The notes below the pieces were generated by a model. That model was given only the letters and a program-made list of their open reading frames with translations. It had not been told where the DNA came from and searched no databases. The translations under genes and the position numbers were made by a program. This document shows positions 17,132 to 25,988 of a stretch of 64,000 nt of DNA, one piece after another. Position 1 is the stretch's first letter. Every line of letters starts with the position of its first letter. Origin of the DNA: Chitinophagales bacterium (GTDB taxonomy: Bacteria; Bacteroidota; Bacteroidia; Chitinophagales; Chitinophagaceae); the NCBI GenBank assembly GCA_015654595.1, contig JAATGQ010000155.1, positions 1-64,000 of the forward strand, read 5' to 3'.

Positions 17132-18673
17132 ATGCTAGGAAAGTTAACAGGCTGGGAAGATACGATTGTCGCTGTGGCAACTCCGCCGGGGATCGGTGCA
17201 ATCGGGGTTATCCGCGTCAGCGGCCCCGCCAGCTGGGATATTGTAAATGAGCTTTTTGTCAATAAAGACCTGAACGTACAGCTTTCGCATACGCTGCATG
17301 TGGGCCTCCTGAAGGAAGAAGGCGAACAGCTGGACGAAGTCGTCCTGGCTCTCTTCCGCGGCCCCCGTTCCTATACCGGCGAGGATGTTGTCGAGATCTC
17401 CTGTCATGGAAGTCAATATGTTATCCAACGGGTGATACAGGCCCTCCTGAACCAGGGCGCCCGTCTCGCCAAAGCCGGCGAGTTTACGCAGCGCGCCTTC
17501 CTCAACGGTAAGCTCGACCTCGCCCAGGCCGAAGCTGTAGCCGACCTTATCGCCAGCAATACCGCCGCTTCTGCAAAGACGGCCCTGCATACTATCCGGG
17601 GCGGATTCTCCCGCGCGCTACGCGAACTGCGGGAACAGCTGATCTCTTTTTCCGCGCTGATCGAACTGGAACTGGATTTTTCCCAGGAAGACGTGGAGTT
17701 TGCCGACAGGACCCAACTTTATCACCTGATCCGTGAAGCGGAATCGGTGACGGCATCGCTGCTGCAATCCTTCCGCCTGGGAAATGTGATCCGGAACGGG
17801 GTACAAGTGGCGATCGTGGGTAAGCCGAATGCAGGGAAGTCGACTTTGCTCAATACGCTGTTGAATGAGAACCGCGCGATTGTGTCGGAGATTGCCGGGA
17901 CAACCCGCGACACGATAGAAGAGACCCTGAACATCGATGGGATCTTGTTTCGCCTCATCGATACCGCGGGAATAAGAAAGCATACGACCGATCTGATCGA
18001 ACAGATCGGGGTGGGGAAGAGCCTCGAGAAGATGGAACAGGCCGATATTGTTGTTTATATGTTTGATGTGAATGATGAAGTGGGCGAAGTAATGGCAAGG
18101 AAGAATGAATTGGAGGGGACGCCGGCAGATATGGCCGGAGGCGTCAGTCTCGAAGCTGACGCTCAGACTGGGCAGATTGCAGGCACCGGTGGTATTGGAT
18201 CCGCTGCAGTAGATGGAGCTGCCGGTTCTGCTGGTGTTGACTCGCAGACAGATAGTGTTATGGCGGCTCAGACTGGCAAGCGCTTTCTTTGGGTCGCGAA
18301 TAAGGTGGATACGTTTGGCTCGGAGGATGAGGCGCGGCGGAAATTTGCGTTTATCCCGGATGTGATCTTGTTATCGGCGCGGCAGCATCAGTTTATCGAT
18401 GTGCTGCGGCAACGGCTGGTGGATCAAGTGTTGCAAGGGAATGCCGCTGTCGGAGAAGGGACGATCGTGACGAATGCACGGCATTATCATGCACTGCAAC
18501 AGGTAGCGGAATCGCTGGCGACGATACATAAAGGGTTGGATGATTTTCTACCGGGGGATTTGCTGGCGCTGGATATAAGACACTGCCTCCACTATCTCGG
18601 AGAGATAACGGGGGAGATAACGACGGAGGACCGGCTGGATTATATTTTTAGTAAGTTTTGTATTGGGAAGTAA
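17132..18673 (+). CDS. mnmE: tRNA uridine-5-carboxymethylaminomethyl modification GTPase MnmE
   Basis: With MnmG it modifies the wobble uridine of certain tRNAs. The N-terminal tetrahydrofolate-binding domain begins DTIVAVATPPGIGAIGVIR. The G domain has the P-loop GKPNAGKS (230-237), GTTRD (257-261), DTAG (277-280) and NKVD (390-393). The C-terminal CIGK, with catalytic C510, is intact. The protein has 513 residues against about 455 usually. The excess is a Gly/Ala/Ser/Asp-rich insertion between DTAG and NKVD, about residues 325-382 (18104-18277). The start is fixed by the -7 box just upstream; a longer frame to 17042 would add residues foreign to the family. Confidence 0.95.
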   Translation: MLGKLTGWEDTIVAVATPPGIGAIGVIRVSGPASWDIVNELFVNKDLNVQLSHTLHVGLLKEEGEQLDEVVLALFRGPRSYTGEDVVEISCHGSQYVIQRVIQALLNQGARLAKAGEFTQRAFLNGKLDLAQAEAVADLIASNTAASAKTALHTIRGGFSRALRELREQLISFSALIELELDFSQEDVEFADRTQLYHLIREAESVTASLLQSFRLGNVIRNGVQVAIVGKPNAGKSTLLNTLLNENRAIVSEIAGTTRDTIEETLNIDGILFRLIDTAGIRKHTTDLIEQIGVGKSLEKMEQADIVVYMFDVNDEVGEVMARKNELEGTPADMAGGVSLEADAQTGQIAGTGGIGSAAVDGAAGSAGVDSQTDSVMAAQTGKRFLWVANKVDTFGSEDEARRKFAFIPDVILLSARQHQFIDVLRQRLVDQVLQGNAAVGEGTIVTNARHYHALQQVAESLATIHKGLDDFLPGDLLALDIRHCLHYLGEITGEITTEDRLDYIFSKFCIGK

Positions 18674-19281
18674 TATAATATGTATATTATTTATAATCAT
18701 ATAGTTGTTAGTTTTTAATTTACTCAAATCTAAGCTTTTTTGCCCTATAATTCACTGATTTTGGATGTTTTATCTTCTTTTTTGATCGATACAAGATTCA
18801 TCAATCATGCATTTTGAAGTTAAACTTTCAGTCAGCGGGAGCGGTCTATGGCAACATCATGTAGTTGCTGGCAACTGTCTTGTCATTTAATAGATAATTA
18901 TTTCCGATTATTCAATTAGAATGGCGTTTGTTGGAAATTCATAAAGCCTACCAATATCCTTGCGCAAGAACAGATAACAGATGTGCTTAACCAATTGAAA
19001 GCGATTAAGGCGATAGTGTAACCTTCGCTTAAAACTGGGCCATAAGCGACTAGAGTTTTTCAAAATTGGTAACTCTAATTCTTGTGGCCGGAGTTCGGGG
19101 GAGTCGATACGCTATCTTAATCCTACCGGGGTGTTTTTGTTTGCTTTTTGAGTTGTTTATGATTCGAAAACATCGTAATAATGCGAACATTTTGGGAAAG
19201 CCCAAAATTTCGGCTTAAGCGAGTGTTTTTAATTGATTGATATGTATTGTGTTATGGTTTTGTTGATTTGTTTCTGTTGTT
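18674..19281. other. Non-coding, AT-rich boundary region between mnmE and the abiE pair
   Basis: No intact gene is visible in about 600 bases. A frame of 33 codons at 18920-19021, ending in LNQLKAIKAIV, looks like a possible tail of a lost gene but has no start. The composition drops after mnmE, marking the left edge of an accessory segment. I found no integrase, and no repeat that clearly marks an insertion end. Confidence 0.4.
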
Positions 19282-19333
19282 GTTATTTGTGAATTAATAA
19301 CGGTTTTGTTATTTTTATTTCTATTTTAATAAC
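19282..19333 (+). promoter_or_regulatory. Operator-like palindromes before the AbiE antitoxin
   Basis: Half-sites GTTATT (19282-19287), AATAAC (19296-19301), GTTATT (19308-19313) and AATAAC (19328-19333) form two successive inverted repeats that end three bases before the antitoxin ATG. AbiEi-type antitoxins of known systems repress their own promoter by binding inverted repeats, so this is the likely autoregulatory site. Confidence 0.6.
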
Positions 19334-19336
19334 AGA

Positions 19337-19945
19337 ATGCGAGGAAGCATAAGCGATAAGATCTATGATATGATCCGGGAATTAGTTCCAGGAACGATGA
19401 TTTTTTCAGAGGATTATCTTACGTTCGGACCCAACTCGGCAGTGAATATGGCCTTTTCCAGGCTGGCAAAAGAAGGGGTCATTCAAAGATTGGCGAGGGG
19501 GATTTATTACACTCCCAAGAAGGATCCGGAATTAGGAGCCATTCGGCCTTCCCTAGAGGAAATGGCCAGGGCGATTGCTGCCAAGGAGCGTATTGTGATC
19601 CGACCAACCGGTGCTTATGCATTGAACAGTTTAGGCTTCTCAACGCAGGTTCCGACAAAAGTGGTGTTTTTGACTAATGGACAAACCCGCAAAATTAAGG
19701 TAGGAAAAGGGACTATTACCTTCAAGGGAACGACCCAAAAAGTAATGGCAGTCCAAAACGATTTAGTGTTTCTTGGTATCCAGGCCTTACAAGAATTGGG
19801 AAAGGAGGGGATAACGGATGAGATCATCGATAGACTGACCAATCTGTTACGAAGTGTCGGACCAGAACAACTCCGCAATGACGCTAAGTTAGCGCCGATC
19901 TGGATCAGACAGATTTTATATTCTATAGCCAATAAGCTTCAATAA
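19337..19945 (+). CDS. AbiEi/DUF6088-type antitoxin
   Basis: Antitoxin and transcriptional repressor of a type IV toxin-antitoxin (AbiE) system. The N-terminal third is a winged helix with SRLAKEGVIQRLARGIYYTP (about residues 37-56). The rest, with RPTGAYALNSLGFSTQVP and VFLTNGQTRKI, matches DUF6088 proteins that pair with AbiEii nucleotidyltransferases. It has 202 residues and is intact. The toxin gene starts one base after its stop. The palindromes directly upstream suggest self-repression. In known systems the antitoxin does not bind the toxin but opposes it in the cell. Confidence 0.85.
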   Translation: MRGSISDKIYDMIRELVPGTMIFSEDYLTFGPNSAVNMAFSRLAKEGVIQRLARGIYYTPKKDPELGAIRPSLEEMARAIAAKERIVIRPTGAYALNSLGFSTQVPTKVVFLTNGQTRKIKVGKGTITFKGTTQKVMAVQNDLVFLGIQALQELGKEGITDEIIDRLTNLLRSVGPEQLRNDAKLAPIWIRQILYSIANKLQ

Positions 19946-19946
19946 T

Positions 19947-20944
19947 ATGGTGGAATGGTTACGCTTATCGGAGGAGACAAGGCTGCGAAGTCTGGCGGAG
20001 GCCAGCACGGCCACAGGCCTCTCACAAAAAGCCATCGAAAAGGATTGGTGGGTCACCCTCACGTTAAAAGCTTGTTTTCTGACACCGTACACCAACGACC
20101 TCGTATTTAAAGGAGGAACCTCATTGAGCAAAGCCTGGGGCTTGGTCGAACGATTTTCGGAAGACATCGATCTGGTGATGAACCGGGAGGTATTAGGTTT
20201 CAAGGGCGAACTCAGCAACACACAGATCAGGAAGCTGCGCGAGAAGACGTCGGAGTTTATGGCCACTACCTTTCGTGATGCACTAGACACCACGTTGAGG
20301 GAAGTAGGGCTGAACCAGGAGGAATACCAGTTAGGTATCCAACCGGGAGTAGTGGCAGACAGGGACCCCCAAGTTCTGGAACTCTTTTATCCCTCGGTCT
20401 TGGGATCAGACGGCTATCTGACAGATAAAGTCATCGTCGAGATCGGCGCCAGATCCCTTCTGGAGCCCGCAGAAATGCGGGCGGTCCGCAGCATTATTGG
20501 AACCATTTTCCCGGGCTCTGCATTTGAAGATATGCCTTCGAGGTGTTAACCGTGAATCCCGGCAGAACCTTCCTGGAAAAGGTATTTTTACTGCACGAGG
20601 AATTTTCGAAAGCCCCGGACAAACGGAAGTATGAACGGATGTCAAGACATCTGTACGATGTAGAAAAGCTTATGGATACGCCATTCGGAACGGCGGCGCT
20701 ACAGGATAGCAAGTTGTATGAGATCATCGTCAGTCACCGGGCTAAGTATACGGCGGTCCGTGGTATGGATTACGCCGGTCACCGGCCACAGACGCTTGAT
20801 TTCGTACCGCCGGAGGATGTCATGAATTACTGGGAGCGGGATTATGGACAAATGCAACAGACGATGATCTATGGTAACTCTCTCTCCTTTGCTGATCTGA
20901 TCGGGCGATTGATGGTATTGCGGGATCGTTTCAGAAAGTTGTAA
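19947..20944 (+). pseudogene. AbiEii/AbiGii-type nucleotidyltransferase toxin, broken by a one-base frameshift
   Basis: The N-terminal part (19947-20549) carries the nucleotidyltransferase motifs GGTSLSKAW and FSEDIDLVM. It ends early at TAA 20547-20549. The C-terminal part continues in another frame to 20944 with TVNPGRTFLEKVFLLHEEF and MSRHLYDVEKLMDTPFG, both typical of the family. At 20532-20543 the sequence reads ATGCCTTCGAGG; one extra T after CCT would join the frames as DMPFEVLTVNPG, so a one-base deletion is the simplest explanation. The full protein would have about 333 residues. Either the toxin is dead, leaving an orphan antitoxin, or this is a sequence error. A restart at GTG 20543 is possible but lacks the catalytic half. 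Confidence 0.85.
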
Positions 20945-21698
20945 TCGGGCAATGCAGATAGCTGATTTAATTGTGCACGAACCAAAGCGATGATATTTTT
21001 TGTATTGGCCAAACTGTTTTTCATTTTACCGTTCTCGTATAAGTTATGGCCAATTGCTTTTGTGGATGAGGTCCTATTTTTTTTTATGCATTTTATAGAT
21101 CTTGAGGTGCCACATTTATTGCTCCCCGATTCTATTTTATGCCTTTAATTGCCTTTAGTAGTGGTTTCTTGGTGCGAATCTGGTTGTTAGTTTTTGAAGT
21201 GGTGGCAATGGTGGGCAGGATCGGGGATGATGATACATAATGTTACGGTATGATAGCTTATGATACGATAGTTTACAGTTGGTGGGGAGCGTCCGAACTT
21301 CCTGCCCCAGGAGAATATCACGAAATTCGTTAAAGCCGATTCCGCAGATTTTTGTATCTAGAGTTGACCATCCGGCCGAACTAGCCGGATAGGCGTACCA
21401 ACCCGGACGAGATTCTTTCTTAGACATGGTAACAATACTACTCCACAACCAGTAATAAAATATACTTGTTCGATTCGACAATGTCTGGATAAGGCTCGGT
21501 AAACTTCCGGATGCTTAACAAAAAAATCGAAAACAATGAGGATTCATCTAAGAAAGCGGGTTAGTAAGTGGTTTCAGGGGCAGGGTTATAGTTCGTTCAA
21601 TCGGATCTTGCTTATATCAGCCAGGGTTTCACGCGTTCTCCGTCGTTTTTATGATCGGTGGGGGGCTTCCATGGCATGATTTTTCGGGTGATCCTTCC
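20945..21698. other. Non-coding or decayed region after abiE
   Basis: About 750 bases without an intact gene. A minus-strand frame from 21427 to 21155, starting SKKESRPGWYAYPASSAGW, has a protein-like N-terminal half but an unconvincing end, and may be a relic. Nothing else could be supported. Confidence 0.35.
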
Positions 21699-21930
21699 AT
21701 GAAAGAGGAAATAAATGTAAACGGCAAGAAGGTGTATATTCTCATCGGGCTGCATGTGCTGCAGGATGGAAGAGGACAGGGAACCGGGGAATATTTAACT
21801 GCGGGCTAAGCAATGGAGGAAACGGAATACTCCTCGGGAAGGTGTTTTGTTTGTGCAAGTGGATCATTCACCCAAACGTTTTGAATCTCCCGTGCAGGCG
21901 CTGGAGTATGCTAACGAAAAGCTGTTTTGA
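21699..21930 (+). pseudogene. Small hypothetical gene with a probable frameshift
   Basis: An ATG at 21699 opens 36 codons (KEEINVNGKKVYILIGLHVL and so on) ending at TAA 21807-21809. A protein-like continuation lies in the next frame and ends at TGA 21928-21930 (PREGVLFVQVDHSPKRFESP, then VQALEYANEKLF). Removing one base near 21807 joins them into about 76 residues. The family is unknown. It stops 24 bases before the YihY gene. The frameshift is inferred from the look of the two halves, not from a homologue. Confidence 0.35.
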
Positions 21931-21954
21931 TTAATCTGATCTTTCAAAAACGCA

Positions 21955-22920
21955 ATGAAGCAATATTTTACATTAAAGGCGTTTAAGAATGGCCTTACGA
22001 TCTTAAAAGCGGCATTTAACGGCTTTATCAACGATATGGCACTGAAATACAGCGCTTCGCTGGCTTATTATACTATTTTCTCACTGGCTCCCATGTTGTT
22101 GCTGCTCATTTCGCTTGCCGGAATTTTCCTGACGAAGGATGCGGCACAGGGAAAAGTTTTCCATGAGATCAACGGCATTGTGGGTGATGATGCTGCAAAG
22201 CAGGTCCAGGATATGATCTACCATCTCGAAATGTCCGGAAGATCCACCATCTCAGTCATTATCGGGGTCATTACGCTCATTGTTGGCGCTACGACTGTCT
22301 TTGCTGAGATCCAGGAATCGATCAACATTATCTGGCAGGTCAAAGCGAAGCCTAAAAAAGGTTGGGTCAAGCTGCTGAAGAACAGGTTGTTGTCGGGGTC
22401 AATGATCGTGACGCTGGGCTTCCTCCTGCTGGTCTCCTTCGTTGTCAATGGCGTGCTGCTGGTGCTAAGCGATCATCTGAAGACCTTTCTGCCAGGTATT
22501 ACCGTGGTCTTTTTCAATGCCCTGAATATGGTCATCAGCTTTATCGTGATCGCGGTACTTTTTGGAGTGATCTATAAAGTCCTTCCGGATGCGAAGATCC
22601 GATGGAGGGATGTACGTTCCGGGGCGATATTTACGGCAGTTTTGTTTATGATCGGCAGATTTCTGATCGGGTTTTATATCGAAAAGACCGGCGGCGGATC
22701 GGCATATGGTGCGGCAGGGTCGCTGATCGTCATTCTTCTTTGGATCTATTATACTGCCGCGATCCTTTATTTCGGTGCTGAGTTTACCAGGGCCTATGCC
22801 GACTTTTATGGGATCAGGATCGAGCCGGCGGAGTTTGCTGTGCATATAGAGCAAAAAGAAACGGAGAGGGAGGTTGCGGCGGTTCCTCCCAAACATGAGA
22901 TCGGAGATAGTAAAAACTAG
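21955..22920 (+). CDS. YihY/BrkB family membrane protein
   Basis: Inner-membrane protein of the YihY/BrkB family (once called ribonuclease BN), whose function is not settled. The 321-residue protein has about six transmembrane helices. It shows ALKYSASLAYYTIFSLAPML near residues 25-44 and GSLIVILLWIYYTAAILYFG near 258-277, with the polar end EFTRAYADFYG typical of the family. The C-terminal tail is charged. It starts at an ATG with no strong ribosome-binding site, as is usual in this phylum. Confidence 0.93.
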   Translation: MKQYFTLKAFKNGLTILKAAFNGFINDMALKYSASLAYYTIFSLAPMLLLLISLAGIFLTKDAAQGKVFHEINGIVGDDAAKQVQDMIYHLEMSGRSTISVIIGVITLIVGATTVFAEIQESINIIWQVKAKPKKGWVKLLKNRLLSGSMIVTLGFLLLVSFVVNGVLLVLSDHLKTFLPGITVVFFNALNMVISFIVIAVLFGVIYKVLPDAKIRWRDVRSGAIFTAVLFMIGRFLIGFYIEKTGGGSAYGAAGSLIVILLWIYYTAAILYFGAEFTRAYADFYGIRIEPAEFAVHIEQKETEREVAAVPPKHEIGDSKN

Positions 22921-23080
22921 TTGGGCTAAAAGCCAAATGATTTTTATTCGCTTCTTAAACTTTTTACCGGTTAGCCAGCGCTGCCTTAACCGCTTGGTAG
23001 CTGATGGCAGCCAGGGCAATCACCACAGCTGCAAGGCCTGCCGATATAAATATCCATTAGTCGATGCTGGTGCGGTAAGC

Positions 23081-23089
23081 TAATTTTGC
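23081..23089 (+). promoter_or_regulatory. Bacteroidota -7 box before a 52-residue open frame
   Basis: TAATTTTGC is a match to TAnnTTTG. It lies 22 bases before the ATG of the small frame at 23112. No clear -33 box is seen. Confidence 0.45.
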
Positions 23090-23111
23090 AGCTAACATTC
23101 CATTGTCAGCG

Positions 23112-23270
23112 ATGCAAAAGGGGGCGCATGATTTCCTGCAACAGGAACCGCAGGCCTCTTACATCCAATGGAGAACAAAGGATGCTGGTAACACTACGGT
23201 AAAAACCTTTTTAACGGAAGGGCCCCAATGGCGAATTTGTAATATTAAGAGAGAATTACCTTCCCTGTAG
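23112..23270 (+). CDS. Hypothetical small protein (52 residues)
   Basis: The open frame starts MQKGAHDFLQQEPQASYIQW and ends ICNIKRELPSL. It is soluble, with no signal peptide or membrane segment. It is supported only by its position behind a -7 box and by a protein-like composition. It may be a real small protein or the intact head of a lost gene. Confidence 0.35.
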   Translation: MQKGAHDFLQQEPQASYIQWRTKDAGNTTVKTFLTEGPQWRICNIKRELPSL

Positions 23271-23662
23271 TACGGTAGTCACAGGTTCCAATAGGTAAAC
23301 CGCATAACAATCGTTGATAGGAAGAGATGATAGTTCGGCTGTCCATCGATGTTACCGACAGCACCGGCTATCAGGATAGGAAGACGCCCCAGTTTATGCC
23401 AGGCGTCTGATTTGTTGCCGTCTGCCTGCATTGGACAGACGTCTCCTGTATAAATATCCAGACAAAGGTCTCTTTGGAGGCCAGGGTCGATTGAATAATT
23501 TCATATCGCGGACCGGTGTACCTGGGTGTTGGCAGAGGCTTTTCTGTCGGAGAAGCGTTGCTATAAAAAGGCATGACCCATTTTTCGACAAAAGCTCCAG
23601 TCTGTCGATTTAAACCTTTACCCACCCCGGCAGTCATAGGTAGCAATCTTAAAATTGACCAC
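23271..23662. other. Spacer before the porin-like gene
   Basis: About 390 bases with no supported gene on +. The minus strand has a long open frame running back from 23799, but most of it is opposite the porin gene and it lacks a family signature. The region presumably holds the porin promoter. Confidence 0.3.
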
Positions 23663-24304
23663 ATGATCAAGAGAACCGGCTTCTTGATGGCAGCGCTACT
23701 AGTAACAGTGGCGCAACTCTCCGCGCAATCCTTCCAGCTTGGGATCAAAGGCGGAGGCAACCTGAGCAATTTTCTTTCCACCACGAGTGCCAGCGGCACG
23801 TCCTATTCCGCACAGGCGGGCTGGAATGCGGGGGCCTTCGTCAACTTCTGGCTGGGAAACCATTTCGCCATCGCACCAGAAGTGCTGTATACCACGAACG
23901 GCGCCGGGATAAAAGGGACGTCGACTGGCGATGGCAATACCGTCAATGTCAACAGTAACCTGCATCTGCGCTACGTCAGCCTGCCGGTGATGGCCAAGGT
24001 ACGCTTTACCGGTGGATTCTACCTGGAGGCCGGGCCCGAGGTAAGTGTGAATGTCAGCTCCTCAACGTGGCAAGACCAATCCGTCAGGAACCTCACCAAC
24101 AGCGCGGAATTAGGAGGGGCGGCCGGCCTCGGCTATCAGAGCCCGATCGGCCTGGGGATTTCGCTGCGGTATAATGTGGGGCTCACGACGGTCAACCGTT
24201 CGAGCGACGCGACCTGGAGCGATGTTAATCTGCGTAACAGCGCCTTCAGCCTGGATCTGTTCTGGACGCTCTTCAACAACCGGCGGTTGGCCGAGAATTG
24301 GTGA
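23663..24304 (+). CDS. Outer-membrane beta-barrel protein (PorT/porin family)
   Basis: Secreted barrel protein. The start at ATG 23663 gives a signal peptide (MIKRTGFLMAALLVTVAQLSAQ) with cleavage after AQ near residue 22. The remaining 192 residues alternate hydrophobic and polar residues with barrel turns, beginning FQLGIKGGGNLSNF and ending LRNSAFSLDLFWTLF, which fits the outer-membrane beta-barrel domain of small Bacteroidota porins. A start 30 codons earlier is possible but would hide the signal peptide. Function beyond the outer membrane is not known. Confidence 0.85.
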   Translation: MIKRTGFLMAALLVTVAQLSAQSFQLGIKGGGNLSNFLSTTSASGTSYSAQAGWNAGAFVNFWLGNHFAIAPEVLYTTNGAGIKGTSTGDGNTVNVNSNLHLRYVSLPVMAKVRFTGGFYLEAGPEVSVNVSSSTWQDQSVRNLTNSAELGGAAGLGYQSPIGLGISLRYNVGLTTVNRSSDATWSDVNLRNSAFSLDLFWTLFNNRRLAENW

Positions 24305-24503
24305 CGCCCGCAGGCTACGTCATTCATTTTCGGTTGCCTATTCGTTGCAGTACGGTTATCAGCATACACCGGTTCAGAGGGCAGTAGAAACAGCAGAACC
24401 GGGATGGCCAGGCCTGATGATTTCAAAAAGCTTCACGTACTAAAGCGAGCCATTTTTAGGAACACAATAGATCGATTGGCTGCTCGTTTATGACCGATCG
24501 ATC

Positions 24504-25232
24504 ATGGACAACTTTTCCCTGAATAGTTTACTGTTGATGGTCCTGTGCATGGGTGTACAGGTGGCCCTGTTGGCCCAGGACCCGCATTCCTCCATTCCAG
24601 ACTCTGGCCGGCATAAGACAGTTGGTACACCGTATGATCCGGCAGGAGCCCACCGGACCTGGAGTATCAAGGGAAAAGTTCTGCCTTTTATCGTGGGCAA
24701 TGAAGCCGGAGCCAGCGGCCTGCTGGGACTGGAGTATGGGTTGACAAAGAACCAGTCAATCGGCATTGATGCCTTTGCTGAATACCAGGAAAGCGCGCAC
24801 GATAACGTGTCCGACACGGCCGGGGTACAACATGCCACCGGCGAATATTGGCACAGTTGGGAAAAGGCGATCTTTCTCAATTACCGCTATTATTTTAGAG
24901 AGAAAGACGGGCGGGAAGATGGAATTGCTCCTTACATCGTAGGTTTTCTACGGTATGGAAGGATCGACCGGTACTATGATCCGTTGTATGTACTCAGCAG
25001 CTATCTGTCCGAGCATGAGCGCCACTATTCCGCGGGGCTTCTCGGCGGCTTTACCGGATCTCTGAGCGACAAGCACCGCCTTGGGCTGGACATCAATACC
25101 GGTCTCTTTATCAAGAAGAAGGACATCTGGACAGTCTACCGGGAGAATGATTCCGAACGGATCACCCGTCGACGCCCGATCGGTCCAGGCTTCCGGCTGT
25201 CGGTCAATCTCGTCTGGTGGTTTCCGCGCTGA
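24504..25232 (+). CDS. Hypothetical secreted outer-membrane protein
   Basis: The 242-residue protein begins with a signal peptide (SLLLMVLCMGVQVALLAQ), cleaved near residue 25. After a disordered stretch it becomes barrel-like, with alternating aromatic strands such as AIFLNYRYYFREK and a C-terminal FRLSVNLVWWFPR ending in an aromatic pair. It resembles small barrel proteins of the DUF3575 kind, but I cannot assign a family. It lies 200 bases after another barrel gene, on the same strand. Confidence 0.7.
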   Translation: MDNFSLNSLLLMVLCMGVQVALLAQDPHSSIPDSGRHKTVGTPYDPAGAHRTWSIKGKVLPFIVGNEAGASGLLGLEYGLTKNQSIGIDAFAEYQESAHDNVSDTAGVQHATGEYWHSWEKAIFLNYRYYFREKDGREDGIAPYIVGFLRYGRIDRYYDPLYVLSSYLSEHERHYSAGLLGGFTGSLSDKHRLGLDINTGLFIKKKDIWTVYRENDSERITRRRPIGPGFRLSVNLVWWFPR

Positions 25233-25300
25233 CGATTAAAGTCCTGTTGGCTGCAGGAAATGGGAGGTTGCTCTTCCGAATATACCGTTGTCCTTACCGC

Positions 25301-25819
25301 TTACGCGACATCCAGACATAAGGTAATGGGGGTTAAATGTTCTGCACGCTGCCGCATTCCCGGCTGAGAGGATAGGCAGATCAGCAGCAGAAGGACCAGC
25401 GGCGCCAGCAGTCGGCGTTGCAGGGGCATTCCCAACACAAAAGGGCTGAAGGCTGTAGCAATGATGGTGAAGTAGAAGAAGTCGCGAAGCAAAAAATCGG
25501 ATACACCTGGTATGAAGGCGCTATAGAACAAGGATAGTACGATGTACAGACTGACATTCACCACAGCCACTTGCAACAGTCGCAATTTCCATCGGGTCAC
25601 GTTGGTTAGAAAGAGAAAGGCGATCAGGTAGAAGAGGTAGTAGAAAATGAACCGTACGGCGCTGACCTCCCATCCATCTTTGACGGCTTGTGCCACTGCA
25701 TGGATGTCCATTTTTTGTACTTCAATTGAATGCTCGAAAAAAAACAAGAGGGTGACGATCCCGGTCTCGGTAATCGCCAGCAGCAGGGTATATAGGATTT
25801 GTTTCAGGAGCTGCTTCAT
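25301..25819 (-). CDS. Hypothetical integral membrane protein
   Basis: The 172-residue protein has four to five hydrophobic helices (about residues 8-28, 58-76, 82-104, 115-135 and 137-152) and a short polar tail. No family is recognised. A -7-like TATCTTTAC precedes the start on the minus strand. It is the only minus-strand gene between the two barrel genes and the DUF1684-like gene. Confidence 0.6.
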   Translation of the reverse strand: MKQLLKQILYTLLLAITETGIVTLLFFFEHSIEVQKMDIHAVAQAVKDGWEVSAVRFIFYYLFYLIAFLFLTNVTRWKLRLLQVAVVNVSLYIVLSLFYSAFIPGVSDFLLRDFFYFTIIATAFSPFVLGMPLQRRLLAPLVLLLLICLSSQPGMRQRAEHLTPITLCLDVA

Positions 25820-25977
25820 CGATTGGATAGTACGTAAAGATACACCTATTCCCTTTCAGCTTACCGGACTATTTTTGCTTGTGCATTGAAACGATAGTCA
25901 ACCTTGCGTTTGCTGCGTATGTCAACCAGCAAAAAAGAAGTGGCAGTGATCGATGAATGGCATCGCCGGGAAAATAT

Positions 25978-25985
25978 TATATTTG
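25978..25985 (+). promoter_or_regulatory. Bacteroidota -7 box before the DUF1684-like gene
   Basis: TATATTTG matches TAnnTTTG and ends three bases before ATG 25989, supporting that start over an ATG 12 codons upstream. Confidence 0.5.
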
Positions 25986-25988
25986 GAT

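Noticed and set aside
18920-19021. 33-codon frame ending LNQLKAIKAIV
   Set aside because: Protein-like, but lacks a start codon and any partner fragment; too short to call a pseudogene.
19080-19150. tRNA-like or attachment-site-like stretch (GAGTTCGGGGGAGTCGATAC)
   Set aside because: It suggests a T-arm at a glance, but no cloverleaf could be folded and no integrase or matching repeat was found.
21155-21427. Minus-strand frame of about 90 codons starting SKKESRPGWYAYP
   Set aside because: The first half looks protein-like, but the end is odd (proline and tyrosine clusters) and no promoter or family supports it.
23371-23799. Minus-strand frame of 142 codons opposite the porin start
   Set aside because: It overlaps the signal-peptide end of the porin gene and has no motif.
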